Part shown: positions 42,952 through 50,278 of the stretch, piece after piece | Layout of the letters: each line of letters opens with the position of its first letter | How positions within the stretch are numbered: position 1 is the stretch's first letter | Origin: JBFHFS01 sp041583495 | GTDB taxonomy: Bacteria; Bacteroidota; Bacteroidia; Bacteroidales; Marinilabiliaceae | NCBI GenBank assembly: GCA_041583495.1 | Contig: JBFHFS010000022.1 | Span: 15,087 to 79,086 of the forward strand | Length of the DNA: 64,000 nt | Direction: 5' to 3' | Position numbers and translations under genes: made by a program | Notes under the pieces: generated by a model | What the model was told of the DNA's origin: nothing | What the model saw: the letters and a program-made list of their open reading frames with translations, nothing else | Databases searched by the model: none

Positions 42952-43002
42952 GGTCAGGGTTTTGTGGGTGCAAAAAACGGGGACATGGTCCCCGTCGTTA
43001 AC

Positions 43003-44157
43003 TTATTCAAACATGTCGCGCATTCGGCTAAAGAAGCCTTGTTGGTCCTGGGTCTCATTGGGTTTGAATGTCTCCGATTCGTTGAGCTTTTCAATGGTCT
43101 TTTGCTCATCCTTCGACAGGTCTTTTGGAATCCAAACATTAATATGAACCAGCAGATCGCCCCGGGAATAACCGTTCACATCGGGAAGCCCTTTGCCGCG
43201 GAGGCGTAAAATTTTTCCGGGTTGGGTTCCTGCATCAATCTTAACCTTAACCTTGCCTTCCACTGTTGGAATCTCCCGGGGTGTTCCTAAAATAGCCTCG
43301 GGTACACTTAATTGAAGGTTGTAGATGAGGTCGCGTCCATTGCGAATGAGTTCCGGGTGTTGCTCCTCCTGAATTAATACCAGCAGGTCGCCATTGACCC
43401 CGCCTCTGCGGGCTGCATTACCTTTGCCCGACACTGAAAGCTGCATGCCTTCCTCTACCCCTGCCGGGATGTTGATGGAGAGTACTTCTTCGGAGCGCAT
43501 CAGCCCTTCGCCATTACAATGAGGACATTTCTTGGTGATGGTGCGTCCCTCGCCGTTGCAGGTGGGACAGCTGGAGGTGGTTTGCATCTGCCCCAGAATG
43601 GTGTTGGAGATGCGCGTGACCTGTCCTGACCCTTTACAGGTTGAACAGGTATTGAAGGCCGAGCTGTTTTCCGCCCCTGTGCCGTTGCAGTGGGAGCAGG
43701 CCACCAATTTCTTGACCTTAATCTTTTTTTCAACGCCGTTGGCGATCTCACTAAGGGTGAGTTTTACCTTTACCCGAAGGTTAGAGCCTTTATTTACTCT
43801 CTGGCCGCGTTGCGAGCCGAAGCCTCCAAAACCGCTAAATCCGCCTCCAAATCCGCCTCCGAAGATGTCGCCAAAATGAGAAAAGATGTCTTCCATGGTC
43901 ATTCCACCACCAAAGCCACCACCTGCAGCCCCACCAACGCCGGCATGCCCGAATTGGTCGTAACGTTGCCTTTTCTCGGCATTGCCCAATACCTCGTAGG
44001 CTTCGGCGGCCTCCTTGAACCTTTCTTCAGCCTCTTTATCTCCGGGGTTCTTATCGGGGTGATGCTTTATCGCTTTTTTGCGGTAGGCTTTTTTAATCTC
44101 TTCTGCACTGGCTTCTTTTGAAACGTCAAGTACTTCGTAGTAGTCTCTTTTTGACAT
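43003..44157 (-). CDS. dnaJ: DnaJ: Hsp40 co-chaperone
   Basis: A 384-residue type I DnaJ. The J domain (1-70) has MSKRDYYEVLDVSKEAS and the HPD motif (KHHPDKNPGD). A Gly/Phe-rich region follows (about 75-130; GGGFGGGFSGFGGFG), then four zinc-finger repeats (CSHCNGTGA, CSTCKGSGQ, CPTCNGEGR, CPHCNGEGL) and the C-terminal substrate-binding domain (RLRGKGLPDVNGYSRGDLLV). It stimulates DnaK ATPase and holds unfolded proteins. It starts 10 bp after grpE; dnaK is not in the window. Confidence 0.97.
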   Translation of the reverse strand: MSKRDYYEVLDVSKEASAEEIKKAYRKKAIKHHPDKNPGDKEAEERFKEAAEAYEVLGNAEKRQRYDQFGHAGVGGAAGGGFGGGMTMEDIFSHFGDIFGGGFGGGFSGFGGFGSQRGQRVNKGSNLRVKVKLTLSEIANGVEKKIKVKKLVACSHCNGTGAENSSAFNTCSTCKGSGQVTRISNTILGQMQTTSSCPTCNGEGRTITKKCPHCNGEGLMRSEEVLSINIPAGVEEGMQLSVSGKGNAARRGGVNGDLLVLIQEEQHPELIRNGRDLIYNLQLSVPEAILGTPREIPTVEGKVKVKIDAGTQPGKILRLRGKGLPDVNGYSRGDLLVHINVWIPKDLSKDEQKTIEKLNESETFKPNETQDQQGFFSRMRDMFE

Positions 44158-44167
44158 GATATTGGTT

Positions 44168-44767
44168 TTATTCGCCTACAACAACTTGTGGATAACGGAT
44201 GAGTCTTTCGTTGAGCTTATATCCTTTTAGAATGCAATCGATAATTTTCCCTTTCATCTCTTCCGAGGGGGCAGGTATCTTGGTTACTGCTTCGTGTAAT
44301 TCGCTGTCGAACACCTCATTCTGTGGTTCTATGCTGGTAATGCCCTGCTGTTTGAGGTAGTCCTTGAATTTATTGTGGATCAGGTCGATGCCTTCCTTTA
44401 TGGCGGCAAGGTCCTTGGCGCTCTTGAGGTTCTCCTGTGCGCGGTCAAAATCATCGATTACGGGAAGCAGATCTAACAATATGCTTTCGCCGGCATGTTT
44501 GGCCAACTCCATTTTTTCTCTCAGGGTGCGTTTCCGGTAATTGTCGTACTCAGCGATGAGCCTCAGGTGCTTGTCGTTGAGGTCTTCAATTTGTCGCTTG
44601 AGCAACTCTTTTTCATCTTGTGCATCCTGGCGTGCTTCCTCACAGCCCTCTTCGTTTAACAGTTTCTCGTCGGTGGCTGCCTCCTTTTGTTTGGTTTGGG
44701 CAGCCTCTTGTTCTTTAGCAGGACGTTGGGTTTTCTTTTTCTCCTGATGTGATTTTTTTTGGGTCAT
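44168..44767 (-). CDS. grpE: GrpE: DnaK nucleotide exchange factor
   Basis: A 199-residue protein. It has a long, highly charged coiled-coil N-terminus (Lys/Glu/Gln, about 1-85) and then the GrpE core with RLIAEYDNYRKRTLREK, LLPVIDDFDRAQ and the C-terminal beta domain ending KLNERLIRYPQVVVGE. It resets DnaK by releasing ADP. It is first in the grpE-dnaJ(-oxyR) unit, with a good -7 box 38 nt upstream. Confidence 0.96.
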   Translation of the reverse strand: MTQKKSHQEKKKTQRPAKEQEAAQTKQKEAATDEKLLNEEGCEEARQDAQDEKELLKRQIEDLNDKHLRLIAEYDNYRKRTLREKMELAKHAGESILLDLLPVIDDFDRAQENLKSAKDLAAIKEGIDLIHNKFKDYLKQQGITSIEPQNEVFDSELHEAVTKIPAPSEEMKGKIIDCILKGYKLNERLIRYPQVVVGE

Positions 44768-44804
44768 ATCTTAAAGCTATTTTCTCCATAATTAAATTGG
44801 CGCA

Positions 44805-44812
44805 CAAAGGTA
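44805..44812 (-). promoter_or_regulatory. Bacteroidota -7 box of grpE-dnaJ
   Basis: TACCTTTG on the minus strand matches TAnnTTTG exactly, 38 nt before the grpE ATG. A T-run lies about 20 nt upstream at the -33 position. No CIRCE-type inverted repeat is seen. Confidence 0.5.
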
Positions 44813-44898
44813 TGCAATTTCTTTGCCATTGAAAAAACAGGGACAATTTGACAGGTGTTCGTGCAAAAGTGCGTTGCAAGCTGTGGTAAAAATGACAA

Positions 44899-44930
44899 AA
44901 CAGTACCGGGTAAAGGAACCCGATACTGTT
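44899..44930 (-). terminator. Terminator after the cysteine-less thioredoxin-fold gene
   Basis: An imperfect stem AACAGTA.CGGGT / ACCCG.TACTGTT with a T-run on the minus strand, 38 nt beyond the stop codon at 44968. Confidence 0.7.
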
Positions 44931-44967
44931 TCTATGTTATTCTCTTCGTAATTGGTGTGCGGTGGCT

Positions 44968-45495
44968 CTAACGTGCCAGTTGCTCGATGGTGTGCCTGAT
45001 CTTTTCTATGTCCTGCGAGGCTGCCACAATGCGGCCATCACCATCTATCAAATAGTTGGTCAGCTTATTCTGGTTGTTAAACTCTTTAACTATTTGAGAT
45101 TCCCGGCCCTTGAAATCGCATATGTGGGAGAAGCTGTCCAGCTCGTCCCGGTCAATGGCCTGAAGTAGCGGAGTCCTGAAGCGGTCCAGGGAGATACTTA
45201 CAATTTCAAAACCCTTCCCTTTGAGAAAAGAGCTGTTTTTATAAGATTCCAATAGATTTTTCTTCTCAAAACTCTCAATGCGTGAGGGCGCATCATACGA
45301 CGCCCAAAAGTCCAATAGAACCATTTTCCCTCTCAGAGCTTCAGTATCGAACGGCTGCCCGTTAACCAGAGGGTAATTAATCTCAGGAATTCGGTCTCCA
45401 ACTTGTAATCCCTCTTTTGGAGTGGGGGATCCATTGATGAATGACAGAAACAGAAGTCCGGCAAGAATAAGTGTCAATAGTATTCTATTCTCCAT
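44968..45495 (-). CDS. Exported thioredoxin-fold (AhpC/TlpA-like) protein lacking redox cysteines
   Basis: About 175 residues from ATG 45495 (MENRILLTLILAGLLFLSFINGS leader). The fold is recognisable from VGDRIPEINYPLVNGQPFDTEALRGKMVLLDFWAS, but where TlpA/ResA proteins have WCxxC this has SYDAPSR, with no Cys. The rest follows the family (IVSISLDRFR, FKGRESQIVKEF, NYLIDGDGRIVA). It therefore cannot act as a disulfide oxidoreductase and may bind a partner or ligand instead. It stands alone between grpE and murA. Confidence 0.82.
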   Translation of the reverse strand: MENRILLTLILAGLLFLSFINGSPTPKEGLQVGDRIPEINYPLVNGQPFDTEALRGKMVLLDFWASYDAPSRIESFEKKNLLESYKNSSFLKGKGFEIVSISLDRFRTPLLQAIDRDELDSFSHICDFKGRESQIVKEFNNQNKLTNYLIDGDGRIVAASQDIEKIRHTIEQLAR

Positions 45496-45781
45496 AAAGT
45501 AAGTTTTCGTTTCCTCATTTTGACCCTGCAAAGATCATCCAAAAAATAAGGCCCATCATTTTTTTTCGATGAACCATACTTTATTCGTGACCAGAGGGTA
45601 AAATGAGACGACAAACTTATGCTGAATAACATGAAAATTCAAGTCCTTTATATTTGGAAAGGTGCGTGAAAATCATTATCTATATGGCTAAGGTCGCAAA
45701 CAACTGGGCGTCAGGGGTTTGCAAATTGATTAAAAAGCATTAAAAAAGAGTAAAAAGAAAGTCTATTAAAGAATTATTTCT

Positions 45782-47086
45782 TTAAATGCGCTTAATTTGA
45801 GCGCCAATACGGTTGAGCCGTTCATCAATTCTTTCGTAACCGCGGTCAATTTGCTCGATGTTGTGAATGGTGCTTTTTCCTTTGGCCGAAATGCTGGCAA
45901 TCAAAAGGGCAACCCCCGCTCGGATGTCGGGAGAGGTCATTACACTACCCCTGAGCGGGGTTTCGTGGTTGAGGCCGATAACGGTGGCCCGGTGAGGATC
46001 GCAGAGGATGATCCGGGCACCCATGTCAATCAGTTTATCTACAAAAAACAGTCGGCTCTCGAACATCTTCTGGTGGATGAGTACACTGCCGTTGGCCTGA
46101 GTCGCTACTACCAGAAAAACACTCAGCAGGTCGGGTGTAAGGCCCGGCCAGGGAGCATCCGCGATGGTCATGATTGAGCCATCAATAAAGGTTTCGATGT
46201 TGTACTGTCGCTGGGCCGGTAAATAAATGTTGTCGCCCAAAACAGACAGGTCGATGCCCATTCTCTTAAATGCCAAAGGGATGATGCCCAGGTGCTCTAC
46301 CCCTGCCTCCTTGATGGTTAATTCGCTTCCGGTCATGGCGGCTAACCCGATGAAACTGCCCACCTCAATCATGTCGGGTAAAATGCGATGGCTGGCCCCC
46401 TTAAGAGCGTCGACACCCGTTATGGTCAGCAGGTTAGAACCCAGACCTTCGATGTGGGCACCCATGTTGATCAACAAACGGCATAGTTGCTGGATGTAGG
46501 GTTCACAGGCGGCATTATATATGGTGGTGGTGCCGGGGGTTAGGGCGGCGGCCATGACCAGATTGGCTGTGCCGGTAACCGAGGCTTCGTCCAGAAGCAT
46601 GTAAGCCCCCTTGAGGTTTTCGGCGTGAACCGTATAGAAAATCTCATCGGGATTGAACTCGAAGTGTGCACCCAGTTTTTCGAATCCAAAAAAATGGGTG
46701 TCCAGTCGGCGTCGACCGATTTTATCACCCCCGGGTTTTGGAAAGTAGGCTGTCCCGAATCGTGCCAACAAAGGGCCCATGATCATAATGGAGCCCCTGA
46801 GGGTGGAGGCTTGTTGCTTAAACTCCCTGGTTTTCAGGTAGTCGAGCTGAATGTTGTGTGCTTTGAAGTGGCAGGTGTGGCGTGAAGGGCGCTCTATTTC
46901 TACCCCTAAATCGGCTAGTAAGTCGATTAACTTATTGACATCGAGGATGTCGGGTAGATTATGAAGAACTACTTCATGGGCTGTAAGGAGTGTTGCGCAA
47001 ATTACCTGAAGGGCTTCGTTTTTGGCTCCCTGTGGTGTGATTTCACCCCGGAGCCTGGTGCCCCCGTGTATCTCAAAGCTACTCAT
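45782..47086 (-). CDS. murA: MurA: UDP-N-acetylglucosamine enolpyruvyl transferase (Cys-to-Asp active-site variant)
   Basis: A 434-residue cytoplasmic enzyme of peptidoglycan synthesis that transfers enolpyruvate from PEP to UDP-GlcNAc. Family text is clear: GGTRLRGEITPQGAKNEALQV at the start (catalytic Lys and Asn), LRGSIMIMGPLLARFG, and RRRLDTHFFGFEKLGA. The active-site loop reads KPGGDKIG, with Asp121 where E. coli MurA has Cys115. Asp at this position retains activity in other bacteria and blocks fosfomycin alkylation. It is 26 bp after the DUF4290 gene and probably co-transcribed with it. Confidence 0.96.
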   Translation of the reverse strand: MSSFEIHGGTRLRGEITPQGAKNEALQVICATLLTAHEVVLHNLPDILDVNKLIDLLADLGVEIERPSRHTCHFKAHNIQLDYLKTREFKQQASTLRGSIMIMGPLLARFGTAYFPKPGGDKIGRRRLDTHFFGFEKLGAHFEFNPDEIFYTVHAENLKGAYMLLDEASVTGTANLVMAAALTPGTTTIYNAACEPYIQQLCRLLINMGAHIEGLGSNLLTITGVDALKGASHRILPDMIEVGSFIGLAAMTGSELTIKEAGVEHLGIIPLAFKRMGIDLSVLGDNIYLPAQRQYNIETFIDGSIMTIADAPWPGLTPDLLSVFLVVATQANGSVLIHQKMFESRLFFVDKLIDMGARIILCDPHRATVIGLNHETPLRGSVMTSPDIRAGVALLIASISAKGKSTIHNIEQIDRGYERIDERLNRIGAQIKRI

Positions 47087-47112
47087 TGGTTAATTTTGAA
47101 GAATTCCGCAGA

Positions 47113-47718
47113 TTAGGAGTGGCTGGATTTTTTTTGAAACTTCTTTTTGGTGCGGGTCCCGTTTGAGGGATGTTGTTCCCATTTATTCGATATCCTGGGT
47201 GTGCCCTCCACCTTGAGTACTCCCCCCGACAAACGTTCCATATCCTTAAATACGCGCTCGTCGGTGGCAATGTCCTTATTCCAGATAGACAACGACTTCT
47301 TCATGTGGTTGGCAATAAGCAGGATGAGGTGTTCCCTTAAGGGGCCTTCTTCCATTTGCTTTGCCTTGTGAATCATTTGTTCGATGATGGTGCCATAATG
47401 CTTAAAGGCCATTTTGCCTATGCTGTAATCTAATTTCGTAGGTGGAATGTTGAAATTCTCTTTGGTGGGCAGCTCGTAAGGGAAGTCAATATCCAGATTA
47501 AAGTCAGCCATGATGGCCAGGTGATCCCATAGTTTGTGCTTGAAATCACTTACATCTCTCAGATGGGGAAAAAGATTTCCCATGACGGCAATTATTCCGT
47601 TGGCACACTTGGTGCGCTCTTCCCGATCTTCGATGGTTAACGCGTAATCGACCATCGTTTGAATATGGCGACCATATTCAGGAAGGGCAAGTTTCTTTCG
47701 AGTTGAATTGTAATCCAT
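47113..47718 (-). CDS. DUF4290 domain protein
   Basis: A 201-residue cytoplasmic protein. It begins MDYNSTRKKLALPEYGRHIQ and includes ANGIIAVMGNLFPHLRDVSDFKHKLWDHLAIM, the helical core typical of DUF4290 in Bacteroidota. It ends in a basic, Lys/Ser-rich tail (TRTKKKFQKKSSHS), which suggests nucleic-acid or membrane contact. It is conserved next to murA in related genomes as far as I recall, pointing to an envelope-linked role, but the function is unknown. Confidence 0.8.
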   Translation of the reverse strand: MDYNSTRKKLALPEYGRHIQTMVDYALTIEDREERTKCANGIIAVMGNLFPHLRDVSDFKHKLWDHLAIMADFNLDIDFPYELPTKENFNIPPTKLDYSIGKMAFKHYGTIIEQMIHKAKQMEEGPLREHLILLIANHMKKSLSIWNKDIATDERVFKDMERLSGGVLKVEGTPRISNKWEQHPSNGTRTKKKFQKKSSHS

Positions 47719-47938
47719 TAATTAATAGAGTATTAAATGAAAAGAAAAGGCTGAGCCTTAGTCATAAGTTGGTATTGTTTTCTTTGGATGCAACGGCATC
47801 GTTTTAACAGAAGCATGAACGATAAGAATATTCTCATTGAATAGATGTGCCAACCGACAGTTGTTCACTTGAGGGTAATGTGGTAGCCGGTAAGATCTTG
47901 TGTAATGAGTTTAGGCAGTTGAATTCTTTTCTGCAAAA

Positions 47939-50269
47939 TTAACTGATTATTCTAAGTTTGGCAAATTTAAGTAATAATTGTTTTTGTCCAACATTTTTAA
48001 AGAAAACTGTTGCCTTAATATTTGGGGCGGTTCCTTCGAGTTGAAGAATCTTCCCTTGCCCGAAGCGTTCGTGTTCAACCACTACCCCGGGTTGAAGGTG
48101 GTCCTGATTGGCGGTATTGGCCGAATTAAAGCTTTTGGTGGCTGGGGTGCCTTCGGCGTTTTTTAAGTTAAACTTAGGTCTTTGGCCTCCCTGTTTTTCC
48201 GGCAATTTAAAGGATTGAGCGGGCCGGTTTTTGTTTGGCCGCGTGGAGCTTTTGGGCGGGGCAAATTGTTCTCCGTTGGGAGAGATGTTTAGGAATTTTT
48301 GATCTATTTCACCTAAAAAACGGCTCGGGCGGGCAAAGGTGAGTTCTCCGAATTTATAACGACTCCGGGCGCAGGAGAGGGTCGCGCGTTCTTCTGCGCG
48401 GGTGAGTGCCACATAAAAGAGTCGGCGCTCTTCCTCGAGCCCCTGTTCGGTATTCAGCGTCATGTTGGAGGGAAATAAACCCTCTTCCACTCCCACGATG
48501 TAGATGTTTTTGAACTCAAGTCCCTTTGCCGCATGAATGGTCATCAGGGTCACTTTGTCGATGTCGTCGGGTTTTTCGCTGTCCTGATCCGTCAGAAGAG
48601 AGACTTCCTCCAGGAAGCCTGTCAGGCTGTTGCTTTCACCACTCTCCAATCGATTGTCCGAAAATTCGCGGATGGCATTGAACAACTCCTCCAGGTTCTC
48701 CAAACGGGTTTGGCTCTCATGTGACTTGTCCTGGTGCAGCTCTTTAAGAATGCCACTCTGGGTGGCTATCTCGGTGGTCATGTCGAATGCCGACATGTTG
48801 GGTGCCTGCTGGATGAAGCCACTCACAAGAAGAACAAAACTTTTCAACTTACGAACGGTGCCTGAATTAAAGCCGAACTGCAATAAATTAGGGCTCATCA
48901 AAAGGTCCCATACATTCGCATCTTTTTGAAGTGCTATGGCATCGAGCTTGTCGAGGGTGGTTTTGCCGATGCCCCGTTGGGGGTAGTTGATCACACGCTT
49001 GAGTGCCTCCGAATCGTGCGGGTTGATGGTGAGCCGAAGGTAGGCCAACAGGTCTTTTATCTCCTTACGTTGATAAAACGATAATCCCCCGTATATTTTA
49101 TAGGGCATGTTTTTTTTGCGCAGGGCTTCCTCAAAGATCCTTGATTGTGCGTTGGTGCGGTATAGGATGGCAAAATCTTTAAACTGGTATTGATGGCGAA
49201 GACGAACCTCCTGAATGTCGTTGATGATGATGAATCCTTCTTCTACGTCTGAGTGGGCCTGCACCATGTTTATCTTGGGCCCCTCGTCTTTTTGGGAATA
49301 AACAACTTTCTGAATTTGGCCTTTGTTTTTGGCGATAATGCTGTTGGCCGCGTTCACAATGGTTTGGGTGGACCGGTAATTTTGTTCCAGCTTGAATAGT
49401 TGATACCCGGGGTAGTCGTTTCGAAAATTAAGGATGTTTTCAATCTTGGCCCCCCTAAAACTGTAAATGCTTTGAGCATCGTCACCTACCACGCAGATGT
49501 TTTTGCTTTTTTCAGCCAGTTTTCGGGTAATCAGATATTGTGAAAAGTTGGTGTCCTGGTACTCGTCTACCAAAATGTATTTGAATCGCTCGCGGTATTT
49601 TTCCAGAACATCGGGGTGGTCTCGAAACAAAATGTTGGTGTTCAATAACAAATCGTCAAAATCCATGGCCCCCGCCTGGACACAGAGACGGCGGTAGCGC
49701 TGGTAAATCTCAAAGACCCGGGGCACCTGAGCCATCGCATCCGATTTGGTGCGGTAGCTGTCGTTGGCATAGGCTCCTGGCATGATCAGATCGTTTTTGG
49801 CCGAGGAGATGCGGCCAAGGATGGCCGATGGCTTGTAGGCTTTTTCCCGGTTCAGCTTGAGGTCCTTTAATATCCGGGTGATCAGGCTCTTGGAGTCGCT
49901 GGTGTCGTAAATGGTGAAGGTCTTGGGATAACCCAGGCGGTCGGCTTCCATCCTTAAAATGCGGGAGAAAATGGAGTGAAAAGTGCCCATCCACAGCTTC
50001 GAGGCGACCTCCCTGCCCACGATGGTGCTGATTCGTTCTTTCATCTCCCGGGCCGCTTTATTGGTAAAGGTAAGCGCCAGTATTGAGTAGGGGGGGACCC
50101 CTTTGCTAAGCAGGTGAGCAATCCGGTAAGTCAGGACACGGGTCTTTCCTGATCCCGCCCCGGCAATGACCAAGGCGGGCCCTTCAGTGTTGACCACCGC
50201 ATCGCGTTGGGCCGGATTAAGTTGTTCGAGATAATTTTCCACGAAAGTATTTCGGTTTTCAGGCGTCAA
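47939..50269 (-). CDS. UvrD/PcrA-type ATP-dependent 3'-5' DNA helicase
   Basis: A 776-residue SF1A helicase. The motifs in order are: Q-motif LNPAQRDAVV, Walker A AGAGSGKTRVL, motif Ia LALTFTNKAAREMKER, motif II DEYQDTN, motif III VVGDDAQSIYSFRGA, motif IV YRSTQTIVNAANSII, motif V TIHAAKGLEFKN and motif VI YVALTRAEERA. The C-terminal about 100 residues form a basic linker and a Tudor-like module (VVEHERFGQGKIL...) used by PcrA to contact RNA polymerase. It acts in nucleotide-excision repair, mismatch repair and removal of stalled complexes. It lies 220 bp from the DUF4290 gene. Confidence 0.95.
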   Translation of the reverse strand: MTPENRNTFVENYLEQLNPAQRDAVVNTEGPALVIAGAGSGKTRVLTYRIAHLLSKGVPPYSILALTFTNKAAREMKERISTIVGREVASKLWMGTFHSIFSRILRMEADRLGYPKTFTIYDTSDSKSLITRILKDLKLNREKAYKPSAILGRISSAKNDLIMPGAYANDSYRTKSDAMAQVPRVFEIYQRYRRLCVQAGAMDFDDLLLNTNILFRDHPDVLEKYRERFKYILVDEYQDTNFSQYLITRKLAEKSKNICVVGDDAQSIYSFRGAKIENILNFRNDYPGYQLFKLEQNYRSTQTIVNAANSIIAKNKGQIQKVVYSQKDEGPKINMVQAHSDVEEGFIIINDIQEVRLRHQYQFKDFAILYRTNAQSRIFEEALRKKNMPYKIYGGLSFYQRKEIKDLLAYLRLTINPHDSEALKRVINYPQRGIGKTTLDKLDAIALQKDANVWDLLMSPNLLQFGFNSGTVRKLKSFVLLVSGFIQQAPNMSAFDMTTEIATQSGILKELHQDKSHESQTRLENLEELFNAIREFSDNRLESGESNSLTGFLEEVSLLTDQDSEKPDDIDKVTLMTIHAAKGLEFKNIYIVGVEEGLFPSNMTLNTEQGLEEERRLFYVALTRAEERATLSCARSRYKFGELTFARPSRFLGEIDQKFLNISPNGEQFAPPKSSTRPNKNRPAQSFKLPEKQGGQRPKFNLKNAEGTPATKSFNSANTANQDHLQPGVVVEHERFGQGKILQLEGTAPNIKATVFFKNVGQKQLLLKFAKLRIIS

Positions 50270-50278
50270 AAATAGTGG

